From an uncultured Pseudomonadota bacterium (GTDB lineage Bacteria > Pseudomonadota > Gammaproteobacteria > Burkholderiales > Rhodocyclaceae), in the NCBI GenBank assembly GCA_903888645.1, contig CAISUK010000245.1, positions 1-37,095 of the forward strand: a DNA stretch of 37,095 nt. The letters run 5' to 3'. The notes below the pieces were generated by a model. That model was not told where the DNA came from and ran no database searches. It worked only from the letters and a program-made list of their open reading frames with translations. The stretch's first letter is position 1. Each line of letters begins with the position of its first letter. Made by a program: the position numbers and the translations under genes. This document shows positions 9,789 through 19,409 of this stretch, one piece after another.

Positions 9789-9939
9789 GTCGCTAAGCTA
9801 CTACGCCGGCACCCTGTTGGAAAAGGTTTGAAGCGAAAAACAGCGGAGTTTATTTTTGTCCCCATGTCCGGTTTGGCCGGTGCATCTCGTACTTGATGGT
9901 GAGGAGAACAAAAAATTCTGCCTCCCTTGCCCAACGGAG

Positions 9940-10263
9940 ATGACCGACATGATGATCCAGAGCACTCTTGAACGAACGCCCAAAGCGCCAGAACTCGCGC
10001 CGCGGCAGCAAATAGGTACAGGCGTATTTGTCCTCGCGCTGCTGCTCCTGACGGCCGGCTACACGCTTGTCACGACGCCATCCAAGAGCATCGGCGTAAG
10101 CCTGGTGGTCCGCTGCGAGAGTATTTCAGCCCAGGTCGGCAGAACACTGGTCGAACAGGGTATCGCTGCCGACAGCCCGGAACTGAGGCGCCAGAAACAG
10201 CTGGCTTTCCGCACCTGCGTGGATGACTACGACGCTTTCAAACGGCTGGCTGGAACGGATTGA
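9940..10263 (+). CDS. Hypothetical single-TM protein
   Basis: MTDMMIQSTLERTPKAPELAPRQQIGTGVFVLALLLLTAGYTLVTT...; one predicted TM helix; start 9940 preferred over 9856. Confidence 0.5.
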   Translation: MTDMMIQSTLERTPKAPELAPRQQIGTGVFVLALLLLTAGYTLVTTPSKSIGVSLVVRCESISAQVGRTLVEQGIAADSPELRRQKQLAFRTCVDDYDAFKRLAGTD

Positions 10264-10615
10264 TGCCGACATGGACAGCATGAACGAAACGATTACCTGG
10301 CTCTTTGTGACGGTCAACTCGGCGCGCATGCTTGCGTATCTGCCACAAATCTATAAGGCTTGGCGCTGTACCGACGGCGCTCGCGCAATCTCCCTGGTGA
10401 CTTGGGGTTATTTTGCAGCGGCGCATCTAACCGGCGCTTTTTACAGCCTCGCTGTGGTGAACGATCCGAAATTGGCGGCTGTATTTGCGGGCAATTGTCT
10501 TGCCTGCAGCGCTTTGTTTGCTGTCGTCGGCTGGAAACGATGGAAGCTTGCCAACCGGCAGGAAGAATCGGCGACACAGGAAATCGATCGGATGATTCCG
10601 GTCGTCAGCATCTGA
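10223..10615 (+). CDS. PQ-loop/SemiSWEET-like small membrane protein (start may be 10271 or 10280)
   Basis: SARMLAYLPQIYKAWRCTDGARAISLVTWGYFAAAHLTGAFYSLAV...: PQ-loop motif and three hydrophobic segments. Confidence 0.6.
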   Translation: MTTTLSNGWLERIDADMDSMNETITWLFVTVNSARMLAYLPQIYKAWRCTDGARAISLVTWGYFAAAHLTGAFYSLAVVNDPKLAAVFAGNCLACSALFAVVGWKRWKLANRQEESATQEIDRMIPVVSI

Positions 10616-10654
10616 AACAGCATCTGGCGACAACACGATCAATCGGCAGAAGTA

Positions 10655-11839
10655 TCAACAGAACGCCTGAATGCCGGTTTGGGCGCGACCGAGAATCAGC
10701 GCGTGAATGTCGTGAGTCCCCTCGTAGGTGTTGACTGCTTCCAGATTGACCATGTGGCGGATCACGCCGTACTCGTCTGAAATACCGTTGCCGCCGAGCA
10801 TGTCCCGCGCCGTGCGTGCGATATCCAGCGACTTGCCGCAGGAATTGCGTTTCATGATCGAGGTGATTTCGACCGCTGCAGTGCCCTCGTCCTTCATGCG
10901 CCCCAAGCGCAGGCAGCCCTGCAAGCCCAGCGTGATCTCCGTCTGCATGTCGGCCAGTTTCTTCTGGATCAACTGGTTGGCTGCCAGGGGACGGCCGAAC
11001 TGCTTGCGCTCCATGACGTATTGACGGGCGCGAAACCAGCAATCCTCGGCCGCGCCGAGCGCGCCCCAGGCAATGCCGTAGCGAGCCGAATTGAGGCAGG
11101 TGAATGGCCCCTTGAGACCGGCGCCGCCGGGTAGCAGGTTCTCTTCCGGAACGAAGACGTCGTCCATGACGATTTCCCCAGTAATGGAGGTGCGCAGGCC
11201 GACCTTGCCATGAATGGCCGGCGCCGTCAGCCCCTTCCAGCCCTTTTCAAGAATGAAGCCGCGAATGGTTCCGTCGTCAGTCTTTCCCCAGACGATGAAG
11301 ACGTCAGCGATCGGCGAATTGGTGATCCAGATCTTGGCGCCGGACAGTTGGTAACCGCCATCGACCTGGCGCGCCCGCGTCAGCATGCTGCCGGGATCGG
11401 AGCCGTGGTTGGGTTCGGTTAGGCCAAAACAGCCGATCCATTCGCCGGTCGCCAGGCGCGGCAGGTATTTCTGTTTTTGCGCCTCGCTGCCGAACTCGAA
11501 AATCGGCACCATCACCAATGACGATTGCACGCTCATCATTGATCGATATCCGGAATCGACGCGTTCCACTTCGCGGGCGATCAGTCCATAGCAGACATAA
11601 TTCAGGCCGGCGCCGCCATATTCCGGGGGAATCGTCGCGCCGAGCAGGCCCAGTTCGCCCATCTCGCGAAAGATGGCCGGATCGGTCTTCTCGTAGCGGA
11701 ACGAATCCTGGACGCGCGGCGTCAGGCTACCTTGGCAATACTGTTGCGCTGCGTCGCGGATCATCCGCTCGTCTTCATCGAGTTGGCTGTCCAGAAGCAA
11801 CGGATCGGCCCAGTGGAAGTTCGCTTTATTAGCTGACAT
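10655..11839 (-). CDS. gcdH: Glutaryl-CoA dehydrogenase (acyl-CoA dehydrogenase family)
   Basis: 394 aa; [75 protein letters not shown], characteristic of GcdH. Confidence 0.92.
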   Translation of the reverse strand: MSANKANFHWADPLLLDSQLDEDERMIRDAAQQYCQGSLTPRVQDSFRYEKTDPAIFREMGELGLLGATIPPEYGGAGLNYVCYGLIAREVERVDSGYRSMMSVQSSLVMVPIFEFGSEAQKQKYLPRLATGEWIGCFGLTEPNHGSDPGSMLTRARQVDGGYQLSGAKIWITNSPIADVFIVWGKTDDGTIRGFILEKGWKGLTAPAIHGKVGLRTSITGEIVMDDVFVPEENLLPGGAGLKGPFTCLNSARYGIAWGALGAAEDCWFRARQYVMERKQFGRPLAANQLIQKKLADMQTEITLGLQGCLRLGRMKDEGTAAVEITSIMKRNSCGKSLDIARTARDMLGGNGISDEYGVIRHMVNLEAVNTYEGTHDIHALILGRAQTGIQAFC

Positions 11840-12015
11840 CAGGTTGTCCTCAAGTACATTTCACGGATGAAAACTGCGCAAATGATAGCGGCTAATTCGC
11901 TTCTCTTCCTGCGGCTCGCAAGTTCTTCGCGACTCGCCATGCAAGCCTGCCGGCTAACGTGGCAAGATATGCACCGACGCCCCGTGTCAGTATTCGTTCG
12001 TTGCAAAAGGAAAGC

Positions 12016-12822
12016 ATGGAACCAATATCCGAAACGCTTATCGAGATCGAAGACCTGCATTTCTCGTTTGGCGAAAAGAAGGTCTTTAACGGCATCAATT
12101 TGCGCATAGCGCGTGGCAAGGTGGTGGCCATCCTCGGTGTCGGCGGTTCCGGCAAGAGCACGCTGCTGCGTTTGATTGGCGGGCAACTGCGCCCGGACAG
12201 TGGCAGCGTGAAAGTTAATGGTCGGGTTGTGCATGAACTCGACCAGACTGAACTTTATGCAATGCGACGGCAGTTGGGCGTGATGTTCCAGGCTGGCGGG
12301 TTGTTCAGCGACCTGTCCGTATTCGACAACATCGCTTTTCCCATGCGCGAGCTTACCGACCTTCCCGAAGAGCTGATCTACGACCTGGTCCTGATGAAGT
12401 TGCATTCGGTCGGTTTGCGCGGCACCATTGACCTGATGCCCAACGAACTTTCGGGCGGCATGGCGCGCCGCGTAGCGCTGGCGCGGGCAATCGCGCTTGA
12501 TCCGATGTTGGCCATGTACGACGAGCCGTTCGCCGGCCTTGACCCCATTTCGCTCAACGTCATCGCGCAACTGATCCGGCGCCTGAACGATGCGCTCGGC
12601 GGGACCTCCATCGTCGTGACCTACGACGTATCGGAATCTTTGAAGGTGGTCGATTATGCCTATCTCATTCATAACGGAGTGGTCGAAGCGGAAGGCGAGT
12701 CAGCGGAACTACTGGCTTCGGCCGAGCCCTTTGTGGATCAGTTTCTCCATGCGCGCGCCAACGGGCCGGTTCCCTTTCACATGAAGACCGTCCCCTATCA
12801 GGCGGATCTGGGTATTGGTTAG
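12016..12822 (+). CDS. MlaF/Ttg2A-like ABC transporter ATP-binding protein
   Basis: MEPISETLIEIEDLHFSFGEKKVFNGINLRI; Walker A GVGGSGKST; LSGGMARRVALARAIALDPMLAMYDEPFAGLDP. ATG 12016 preferred over 11959. Confidence 0.85.
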   Translation: MEPISETLIEIEDLHFSFGEKKVFNGINLRIARGKVVAILGVGGSGKSTLLRLIGGQLRPDSGSVKVNGRVVHELDQTELYAMRRQLGVMFQAGGLFSDLSVFDNIAFPMRELTDLPEELIYDLVLMKLHSVGLRGTIDLMPNELSGGMARRVALARAIALDPMLAMYDEPFAGLDPISLNVIAQLIRRLNDALGGTSIVVTYDVSESLKVVDYAYLIHNGVVEAEGESAELLASAEPFVDQFLHARANGPVPFHMKTVPYQADLGIG

Positions 12823-12852
12823 CTTGATGCGTGCGGCTATGGGAGCCCCTGC

Positions 12853-13650
12853 GTGAACCCTTCAATCCCCAGGCCATACCCGCCGAAGCCGGCCAACGCC
12901 TACCTTTTCGCGACCTGCCTGATCGACCAGTTTGCCCCACAAGCCGGCTTGGACACGGTAAGCCTGCTGCAGCGCGAAGGCATCTCCATTCATTTTCCGG
13001 AAGCGCAGACATGCTGCGGGCAGCCGGCTTATACCAGCGGATATCCCGATGAGGCACGCATCGTAGCGCGTCGCCAGTTGGATCTCTTCCCGCAAGCCTG
13101 GCCGGTCGTGGTCCCGTCAGGATCGTGCGCCGCGATGATGCGTCACCACTATCCCAAATTGTTCGCCAATGACCCGGTTCTTTACGCCAAGGCAAATGAA
13201 CTGGCCGGACGAATCTTTGAACTCACGGAGTTTCTGATTCATGTCGTCGGTTTCAAGCGCGTCGATGTCGGCGGCTCCTGCACAGTCGCCTTGCACACCT
13301 CCTGCCACGCACGACGAGAAATGGGCGTCCATGAGACCAGCGCCGCGCTGCTTGCTGGCCTCACGCAAGTCAAGGTTGTCCGGCAGGCGCGCGCCGAGGA
13401 GTGTTGCGGCTTTGGCGGCACCTTCGCGATGCGTCATCCGGACATTTCGGCGGCCATCGTCAGCGACAAGGTGGCCAGCCTCAAGGAAAGCGGTGCTCAG
13501 CGCGTTGTCAGCGCCGATTGTGGCTGCCTGTTCAACATTCTTGGCCGTGCCGAAAAAATTGACCAGAGCGCAGCGAAGGGGACGCCATCGCTGCCCGGTG
13601 AGCATATCGCCAGTTTCCTCTGGCGTCGCACCAGTGGAGGCGAAGCGTGA
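12853..13650 (+). CDS. lutA: Lactate utilization protein A / (Fe-S)-binding CCG-domain protein
   Basis: YLFATCLIDQFAPQAG, TCCGQPAYTSGY, HTSCHARREMGV, EECCGFGGTFAMRHPDIS, SADCGCLFNI: two CCG domains; followed by lutC and lutB. GTG start. Confidence 0.9.
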   Translation: MNPSIPRPYPPKPANAYLFATCLIDQFAPQAGLDTVSLLQREGISIHFPEAQTCCGQPAYTSGYPDEARIVARRQLDLFPQAWPVVVPSGSCAAMMRHHYPKLFANDPVLYAKANELAGRIFELTEFLIHVVGFKRVDVGGSCTVALHTSCHARREMGVHETSAALLAGLTQVKVVRQARAEECCGFGGTFAMRHPDISAAIVSDKVASLKESGAQRVVSADCGCLFNILGRAEKIDQSAAKGTPSLPGEHIASFLWRRTSGGEA

Positions 13651-14318
13651 GTGCGCGAGAGAATATTCTTGGCCGATTGCGCCGCGCCCCGGCTGGCGCT
13701 CCGGTGCCGTTGCCGGATGTCGCTGCGTGGTTCGCCACAACCCCTGTTGAGGACATCGCCACCCGTGCCACCCGCTTCAAAGCCAATATCGAAGCAGCCC
13801 ACGCGGAAGTCCATGAAACCAATGCTGCTGACTGGCCGTCGCTGCTTCTAGAAATTGCCGTGCAGAAGGGTCTGGGCAGGCTGCTCGTCGGCCACGGGAC
13901 AGCGCAGGCAGAGGTGCTGCGCTCGCAGCCGCAGCATCAGCTCAAGCTGGTCAGCTACGAACAACCGGCTGCGACGTGGCGCAGCGAATTGTTCGAAAAC
14001 ATCGACTGCGCGCTGACCGCTGCGCGAAGTGCCATAGCGTCCACCGGTAGCCTGATTCTCTGGCCTGACGCCAGCGAGCCGCGCCTGATGTCGCTGGTGC
14101 CGCCGGTGCATTTCGTGCTGCTCGACGCCGCGAATATTCACGCTGACCTGCACGCGGCGATGACCAACGAACGCTGGGCAGAGGCCATGCCGACCAATGC
14201 GCTGGTCATTTCCGGGCCGTCGAAGACCGCCGACATCCAGCAAACGCTGGCCTATGGCGCGCACGGGCCGCGCGAACTGATCGTGCTGCTGTGCCACCGC
14301 GGCGCAAAGTCATCGTGA
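13647..14318 (+). CDS. lutC: Lactate utilization protein C (LUD domain)
   Basis: MSARENILGRLRRA...STGSLILWPDASEPRLMSLVPPVHFVLLDAANIHADL...NALVISGPSKTADIQQTLAYGAHGPRELIVLL. Confidence 0.9.
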   Translation: MSARENILGRLRRAPAGAPVPLPDVAAWFATTPVEDIATRATRFKANIEAAHAEVHETNAADWPSLLLEIAVQKGLGRLLVGHGTAQAEVLRSQPQHQLKLVSYEQPAATWRSELFENIDCALTAARSAIASTGSLILWPDASEPRLMSLVPPVHFVLLDAANIHADLHAAMTNERWAEAMPTNALVISGPSKTADIQQTLAYGAHGPRELIVLLCHRGAKSS

Positions 14319-15748
14319 GCCAGAATCAGACGGTCCATTTTCACCCGGCTGAAGGTTTTGCCGAGCGCAGCCGCGCCGCCGTCAATGACGCGCACTTGCG
14401 GCGCAGCTTCCGCGGGGCCATGGATTTCCTCCAGGCCAAGCGACTGTCGCAGTTTCCCGATGCCGATGAGCTGTCGGCGCTCCGCGATCTCGGCAAAGCT
14501 ATCCGCCTCCATGCGCTGGCCAATCTGCCCGACTTGCTTGAACAACTTGAGGCCAAACTGCAGGCGAATGGCATACAAGTCCATTGGGCGGAAACACCCG
14601 ACCAAGCCAACGCCATCGTACTGGACATCGCCCACCGCCATGATGCCAAAAACATGGTCAAGGGCAAGTCGATGGTCAGCGAGGAAATCGGTCTCAACCA
14701 CGCCATGGAGGTGGCGGGCATCGAAGCGCTGGAAACCGACATGGGCGAATACATCGTCCAACTCGCTGGCGAGGCGCCTTCACACATCATCATGCCGGCG
14801 ATCCACAAAACCAGACAGCAGATCGCCGAGCTGTTCGCTGCCAAGGTGCCCGGTGTTGCCTACACGGACAACGTTGACGAGCTGATCCGGATCGGCCGCG
14901 ACGTGCTGCGCAAGAAATTTGCCGCCGCCGAAATCGGACTCTCCGGGGTCAATTTCGCGGTCGCCGAGACCGGCACGCTGTACCTCGTCGAAAACGAAGG
15001 CAACGGTCGCATGTGCACGTCCGTACCGAAGGTCCATATCGCCGTCACCGGCATCGAAAAAGTGGTCGCCAAGCTAGAACACGTGGCGCTGCTCAATATT
15101 CTGCTGCCGCGCTCGGCCACCGGGCAGGCCGTGGAAACCTACCAGAACTTCATCAGCGGGCCACGCAAGCCGGACGAACTCGACGGGCCGGACGAGGTGC
15201 ACCTGATCCTGCTCGATAATGGCCGTACTCAGGCTTATGCCGATGTCCAGTTACGGGCGACGTTGCAATGCATCCGTTGCGGCGCCTGCATGAACCATTG
15301 CCCGGTCTATGCGCGCATCGGCGGTCATGCCTACGGCACAACTTATCCCGGGCCGATTGGCGCCATCATCTCGCCGCACCTGCTCGGCCTCGAGGCGACT
15401 TACGCACTGGCGACGGCGTCGAGTTTATGCGGCGCCTGCGTCGAAGTCTGTCCGGTACGCATCCCGATCACCGACATCCTGATCCGTTTACGCAACGAAG
15501 CCCAGGCCGCCAGCGCCGGTAAATTGCGCGGCGGCGGCAGGGCCCGCAAGCCCTTGCAGAGTTCGATCTGGCTGGTATGGTCGTGGATTTACGGTCAGCC
15601 ATGGCTGTACCGCATCGTGTCTTGGTTGATGAGCCGTGGCCGTGCACTGGCACCCTCGAATCAGGGCGCCTGGACGCGAAGCCGAACGCCGCTCAACCCT
15701 GCGCCGCAGCGGCTCCGCGATTTGCTGCGTCGGCCTGCCAGCGGTTAG
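14315..15748 (+). CDS. lutB: Lactate utilization iron-sulfur protein B
   Basis: GTG at 14315 (GTGA overlap with the lutC stop); HDAKNMVKGKSMVSEEIGLNHAME, AETGTLYLVENEGNGRM, two 4Fe-4S motifs CIRCGACMNHCP and CGACVEVCPV. Confidence 0.92.
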   Translation: MSQNQTVHFHPAEGFAERSRAAVNDAHLRRSFRGAMDFLQAKRLSQFPDADELSALRDLGKAIRLHALANLPDLLEQLEAKLQANGIQVHWAETPDQANAIVLDIAHRHDAKNMVKGKSMVSEEIGLNHAMEVAGIEALETDMGEYIVQLAGEAPSHIIMPAIHKTRQQIAELFAAKVPGVAYTDNVDELIRIGRDVLRKKFAAAEIGLSGVNFAVAETGTLYLVENEGNGRMCTSVPKVHIAVTGIEKVVAKLEHVALLNILLPRSATGQAVETYQNFISGPRKPDELDGPDEVHLILLDNGRTQAYADVQLRATLQCIRCGACMNHCPVYARIGGHAYGTTYPGPIGAIISPHLLGLEATYALATASSLCGACVEVCPVRIPITDILIRLRNEAQAASAGKLRGGGRARKPLQSSIWLVWSWIYGQPWLYRIVSWLMSRGRALAPSNQGAWTRSRTPLNPAPQRLRDLLRRPASG

Positions 15749-15770
15749 CTGAAGTCCTCGCGGCGATGTT

Positions 15771-16241
15771 TCAGGTGCCGTAAGCCACCCTTAATTTGGC
15801 TTGCATGCGGAGCGTTTGACCATCGATGCTCTGCCCGCCGACGCGAATCTCGCCACCAAGGGCTCGGGCAACCTCGATGGCACGCCTTGCTGCCAGCAAC
15901 GTCCCGCCAGCACCCGAACTTCCTGGAGCCGAAGAGTACAGGTTGTCGATCGAATGCACGCCGCCGTGAACGTCGATCTGCGCCACCTTCACGCCATCCT
16001 TCCATATTTCGGCATAGACCGGCGCTATTTCGGGAACGGCACTCTTCGTGCTGGACGGCACAGAAAGCGTGACGCGCACACTTTCCGGGATGCTCTTGGA
16101 ATCGCTTGGTTGGGCGTTGGCGACGTTACCCGGAGGCGATGCGCCATCCAGATTTGGCAAGTTGCCACGACTGCCGTTTGGCGAACTCGTGGCGGGCGGT
16201 AAAACTTGTGGAGACAGGGGCGTGGTCGGCGAAATTGGCAC
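15771..16241 (-). CDS. Hypothetical protein (start uncertain)
   Basis: 156-aa ORF with an ordered C-terminal half (APVYAEIWKDGVKVAQIDVHGGVHS...AARRAIEVARALGGEIRVGGQSIDG...). Confidence 0.5.
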   Translation of the reverse strand: MPISPTTPLSPQVLPPATSSPNGSRGNLPNLDGASPPGNVANAQPSDSKSIPESVRVTLSVPSSTKSAVPEIAPVYAEIWKDGVKVAQIDVHGGVHSIDNLYSSAPGSSGAGGTLLAARRAIEVARALGGEIRVGGQSIDGQTLRMQAKLRVAYGT

Positions 16242-16348
16242 GGTTTTCCGGTCTGAAAATCGATGATTGGTCGATATTCAGCACGGCCCGTGCCAGGTAG
16301 AGATTCGTCATGAAATATGCCTATTTGGATGGCGCCGCCAGTCGCCAG

Positions 16349-16377
16349 ATGCCCGGATAGCGCCGCAATCCGGGCAT
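16349..16377. repeat. Perfect inverted repeat ATGCCCGGAT-N9-ATCCGGGCAT
   Basis: 10-bp perfect arms in the long non-coding stretch upstream of the thiolase operon; no flanking T-run. Confidence 0.7.
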
Positions 16378-16921
16378 GCCGACTTATCAGGTGGCAGGTT
16401 CCGTCTGTTCAATTGCTTCGTTTGCCGGGTGACGTCAGGGTCGCGGCGGCAAGATTGTTCGGCTGAGCGGCAAGATTTTCCTTGGGTGACGTTTGTCGTC
16501 GCGAACCGGACATTGCTTAAGCGATGTTATGCCGTTGGTAAGGTGATAAAGCCTTCGATTCCTGACGAGACAGAGCCAATCGGATCAATGCTTATGGATG
16601 TTGCAATGCACCAAATTTGCGCGTAGGATTATCCGCACTTCTCGTACGGGAATCATTGGGGGTACTTCCCCGTGGCTCGCCTAATCGCTTCGACTGTTCT
16701 TGCTGTAGTCTCAACGGTCAACGTCCTCTCAGAATGTTGCGGTCGCCTGATTGAGGGTCGCCGCACGGGTTCACGTTGCACCCGGCTGCCGACGCGATGT
16801 GCCTCCCCGCTTCTCAGCTTTGCATCGAACGCGGGTTTGGCAATGTGCTTTATCGAGGGTAATCGGCGTTTGCATTTCTCGCCTTCCGCTTCAGTGCGAT
16901 AGATTCCACTTGTTGAAAGGA

Positions 16922-18172
16922 ATGAACATGAGCAAAGTCAGCATCATCGGTGCTTACAACACCGAATTCGGGGCCTTCGTGAATAAGGACAAGGCAACCG
17001 GTCTGGTGACCGATACCAAGACCTACTACGATCTACTGGTCGAGGCCGGGCGCGGCGCCATTGCCGATGCCGGTTTGGAAGCCAAGGACATTGACGCCAT
17101 CTATGTCGGCTCGTGTTCGCCGGCCTCTTTTGCCAATCAGGAGCATGTCGCACCGATCGCGGCGGAAATCCATCCCGATTTACGCTTCAAGCCGATGACC
17201 CGCTGCGAGTGCGCCTGCGCTTCGTCGTCGGTGGCGCTCTACGATGGCATTTATGCCGTCGAGGCCGGCCGCGCCAGGCATGTGCTTGTCATCGGCGTCG
17301 AAAAGATGAACCTCTTGCCGACACCGCAAATGACGCACGTCTTGGCCTGCTGTTCGCACTGGCCGAGCGAAGGCTCGAAGGGCTGGTCATTTCCGGCGCT
17401 GTTCGCCGAATACGCCAAGGGCTATCAGGCTCAATACAAGATTCCGAACTCGGAACTGGAAAAGATGTTGTGGACGGCGGGTGCGCTATGCTACAAAAAC
17501 GGCGCCGAGAATCCGCTGGCGCACGTCCGCAATGGACCGGCGACAGTCGAAGCGATCATGAAGCTCAACGAACTCGATGCGCGCGGCAAGTGCAAGAACA
17601 TGATGATCGCTCCACCATTGCGCCTGCATGACTGTTCGCTCGTTTCGGACGGCGCCGCTGCCTTGGTGATCACCTTGACAACGAACGTCAGCAACCGCCA
17701 GCGTGCCGTGGAAATCGCCGGGATTGGCCATTCAGTGGAGCGCCTGCCGGAGAATGTGCGTCCCAATATGCATGAACTGATGGCTGGCAAGGACGCCGCC
17801 GCCAAGGCCTACAAGGAGGCAGGCATTACGGCGAGCGACATCGATTTTGCCGAAGTCCATGATTGCTTTACGATCAACCAGATTCTGTCGACCGAGGCGC
17901 TCGGTCTTTCTGCAGATGGCCGGGCTGGTTACGACTACCTTGACGGCCGCTTCACGCGGGACGACAAAGTGGCGGTCAACTTGTCGGGCGGCCTGAAGTC
18001 GAAGGGCCATCCGGTCGGTGCCACCGGCGCCTCCATGCACACGCTCATCTACAAGCAACTGATCGGCGAGGCGATTGGCGTCAAGGCGAAGAAGGCGGAT
18101 ATTGGCGTGGCATTCAATGTCGGCGGTTCTGCGGTCACCAACTGTGTCAGCGTATTGAGAAGACTGTCATGA
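16922..18172 (+). CDS. SCP2-type thiolase / acetyl-CoA acetyltransferase family
   Basis: MSKVSIIGAYNTEFG...MTRCECACASSSVALYDGI (active Cys), EVHDCFTINQILSTEALGL, NLSGGLKSKGHPVGATGASMH; RBS-like GAAAGGA before ATG 16922/16928. Confidence 0.88.
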   Translation: MNMSKVSIIGAYNTEFGAFVNKDKATGLVTDTKTYYDLLVEAGRGAIADAGLEAKDIDAIYVGSCSPASFANQEHVAPIAAEIHPDLRFKPMTRCECACASSSVALYDGIYAVEAGRARHVLVIGVEKMNLLPTPQMTHVLACCSHWPSEGSKGWSFPALFAEYAKGYQAQYKIPNSELEKMLWTAGALCYKNGAENPLAHVRNGPATVEAIMKLNELDARGKCKNMMIAPPLRLHDCSLVSDGAAALVITLTTNVSNRQRAVEIAGIGHSVERLPENVRPNMHELMAGKDAAAKAYKEAGITASDIDFAEVHDCFTINQILSTEALGLSADGRAGYDYLDGRFTRDDKVAVNLSGGLKSKGHPVGATGASMHTLIYKQLIGEAIGVKAKKADIGVAFNVGGSAVTNCVSVLRRLS

Positions 18173-18480
18173 AGACGATCACTTACAACGATATCGAATT
18201 CACGATAGTCAAGTCCGGCAAAGGTTGGGAAATCGCCCGCAAACTAACGGATGGAACATTAGCCCAAGTTGGTGCGGGTCTTTTCGAAGGCGTTGCCGAT
18301 GGAGAAGCCGAAGCGCGGGCGGTTGCGCTTGTCAAGACGGTGTTCCCGGTCGGCATCAAATCAGTCGGGCCGGATGTCACGCATCCGAACATGGTTGGCG
18401 ACCTCAAGATCGTCGGACCCGATGTCGCGCATCCGAATTTCATTTATTGGAGCAAGGACAGCACTTCTTTCGCCAGGTAG
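18169..18480 (+). CDS. Small protein with duplicated VGPDV(T/A)HPN motif
   Basis: 103 aa, ATGA overlap with the thiolase stop; internal 16-aa duplication KSVGPDVTHPNMVGDL/KIVGPDVAHPNFIYWS. Confidence 0.75.
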   Translation: MKTITYNDIEFTIVKSGKGWEIARKLTDGTLAQVGAGLFEGVADGEAEARAVALVKTVFPVGIKSVGPDVTHPNMVGDLKIVGPDVAHPNFIYWSKDSTSFAR

Positions 18481-18539
18481 CGAAGAGGTTTAGAGGTCTA
18501 CTTGCGCCGGACCGGCGCATTCATTGAAAAGGGCAAATC

Positions 18540-19334
18540 ATGGAAATCAAAGGTAGCGTAGCTCTCGTGACCGGGGGCGGCAATGGCATCGGCGAGGCCG
18601 TTGCCAAGTTCTTTGCCAGGAACGGCGCCAAGGTTGCCGTCGTCGACATGGTGCAGAAGAACATCGACCGCGTTGTCAGCGAGATCAAGGAAGCCGGTGG
18701 TGAAGTCATCGGCGTGCAGGCCAATGTCACCAGCGAAGCGGATACGGCACGTTATATCAAGGCGACCTTGGAGGCGTTCGGCCAACTCAATATCGCTGTG
18801 GCATGCGCCGGAATCATCCGCGACGGCACCATGCTGACGCTCGACAAGGAAACCGGCAAGGTCTCGCGCAAGATGGGCCTCGACAAATGGCAACCGGTAA
18901 TTGACGTCAATCTCACTGGTACCTTCCTGACTCTGCGCGACGCCGCCGAGGCGATGGTCAATGGCGGATGGGAAGGATTGCTGGTGCCGATTTCCTCGGT
19001 CAACAAGGTCGGTCAGATCGGGCAGCTCAATTACTCTTCGACCAAGGTTGCCGACGCCCTGATGCCCAAGATCATCATCGGCGAATTCCTCATGCGCGGC
19101 ATTCGCAATATCCGCTGCGTCGGCATCGCCCCGGGCTATACGGCGACTCCGATGCTGACCGGCATGAATCAGGAAGCGCTGCGCAGCATCCTGGAGGACG
19201 TGCATATCGGCCGACTGGTCGAACCCGACGAGATCGCCGCCATGATCGGCCACTGTGTTGTGAACGGCGCCCTCAACGCGACGACCATCGAGATCACCGG
19301 CGGCCTGTGCAATTCCAAGGGAATCGCCAAGTAG
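18540..19334 (+). CDS. Short-chain dehydrogenase/reductase
   Basis: LVTGGGNGIGEAVAKFF, NVTS, ISSVNKVGQIGQLNYSSTKVA (Ser/YxxxK), APGYTATPM. Confidence 0.92.
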   Translation: MEIKGSVALVTGGGNGIGEAVAKFFARNGAKVAVVDMVQKNIDRVVSEIKEAGGEVIGVQANVTSEADTARYIKATLEAFGQLNIAVACAGIIRDGTMLTLDKETGKVSRKMGLDKWQPVIDVNLTGTFLTLRDAAEAMVNGGWEGLLVPISSVNKVGQIGQLNYSSTKVADALMPKIIIGEFLMRGIRNIRCVGIAPGYTATPMLTGMNQEALRSILEDVHIGRLVEPDEIAAMIGHCVVNGALNATTIEITGGLCNSKGIAK

Positions 19335-19409
19335 TCCGGTCAATGTTATTTGCCGCACCGAAGCGGCAGGTAGGCGAAGCTAATATCGGCGAATTGGGCA
19401 GGGTACAAA

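Noticed and set aside
11839-12672. 277-aa minus ORF opposite the ABC ATPase
   Set aside because: Antisense to a well-supported ATPase; no family signature.
16236-16255. Sigma-54-like TTGGCACGGTTTTCC
   Set aside because: The -12 element does not match GC/TTGC well and it lies far from the operon start; too weak to list.
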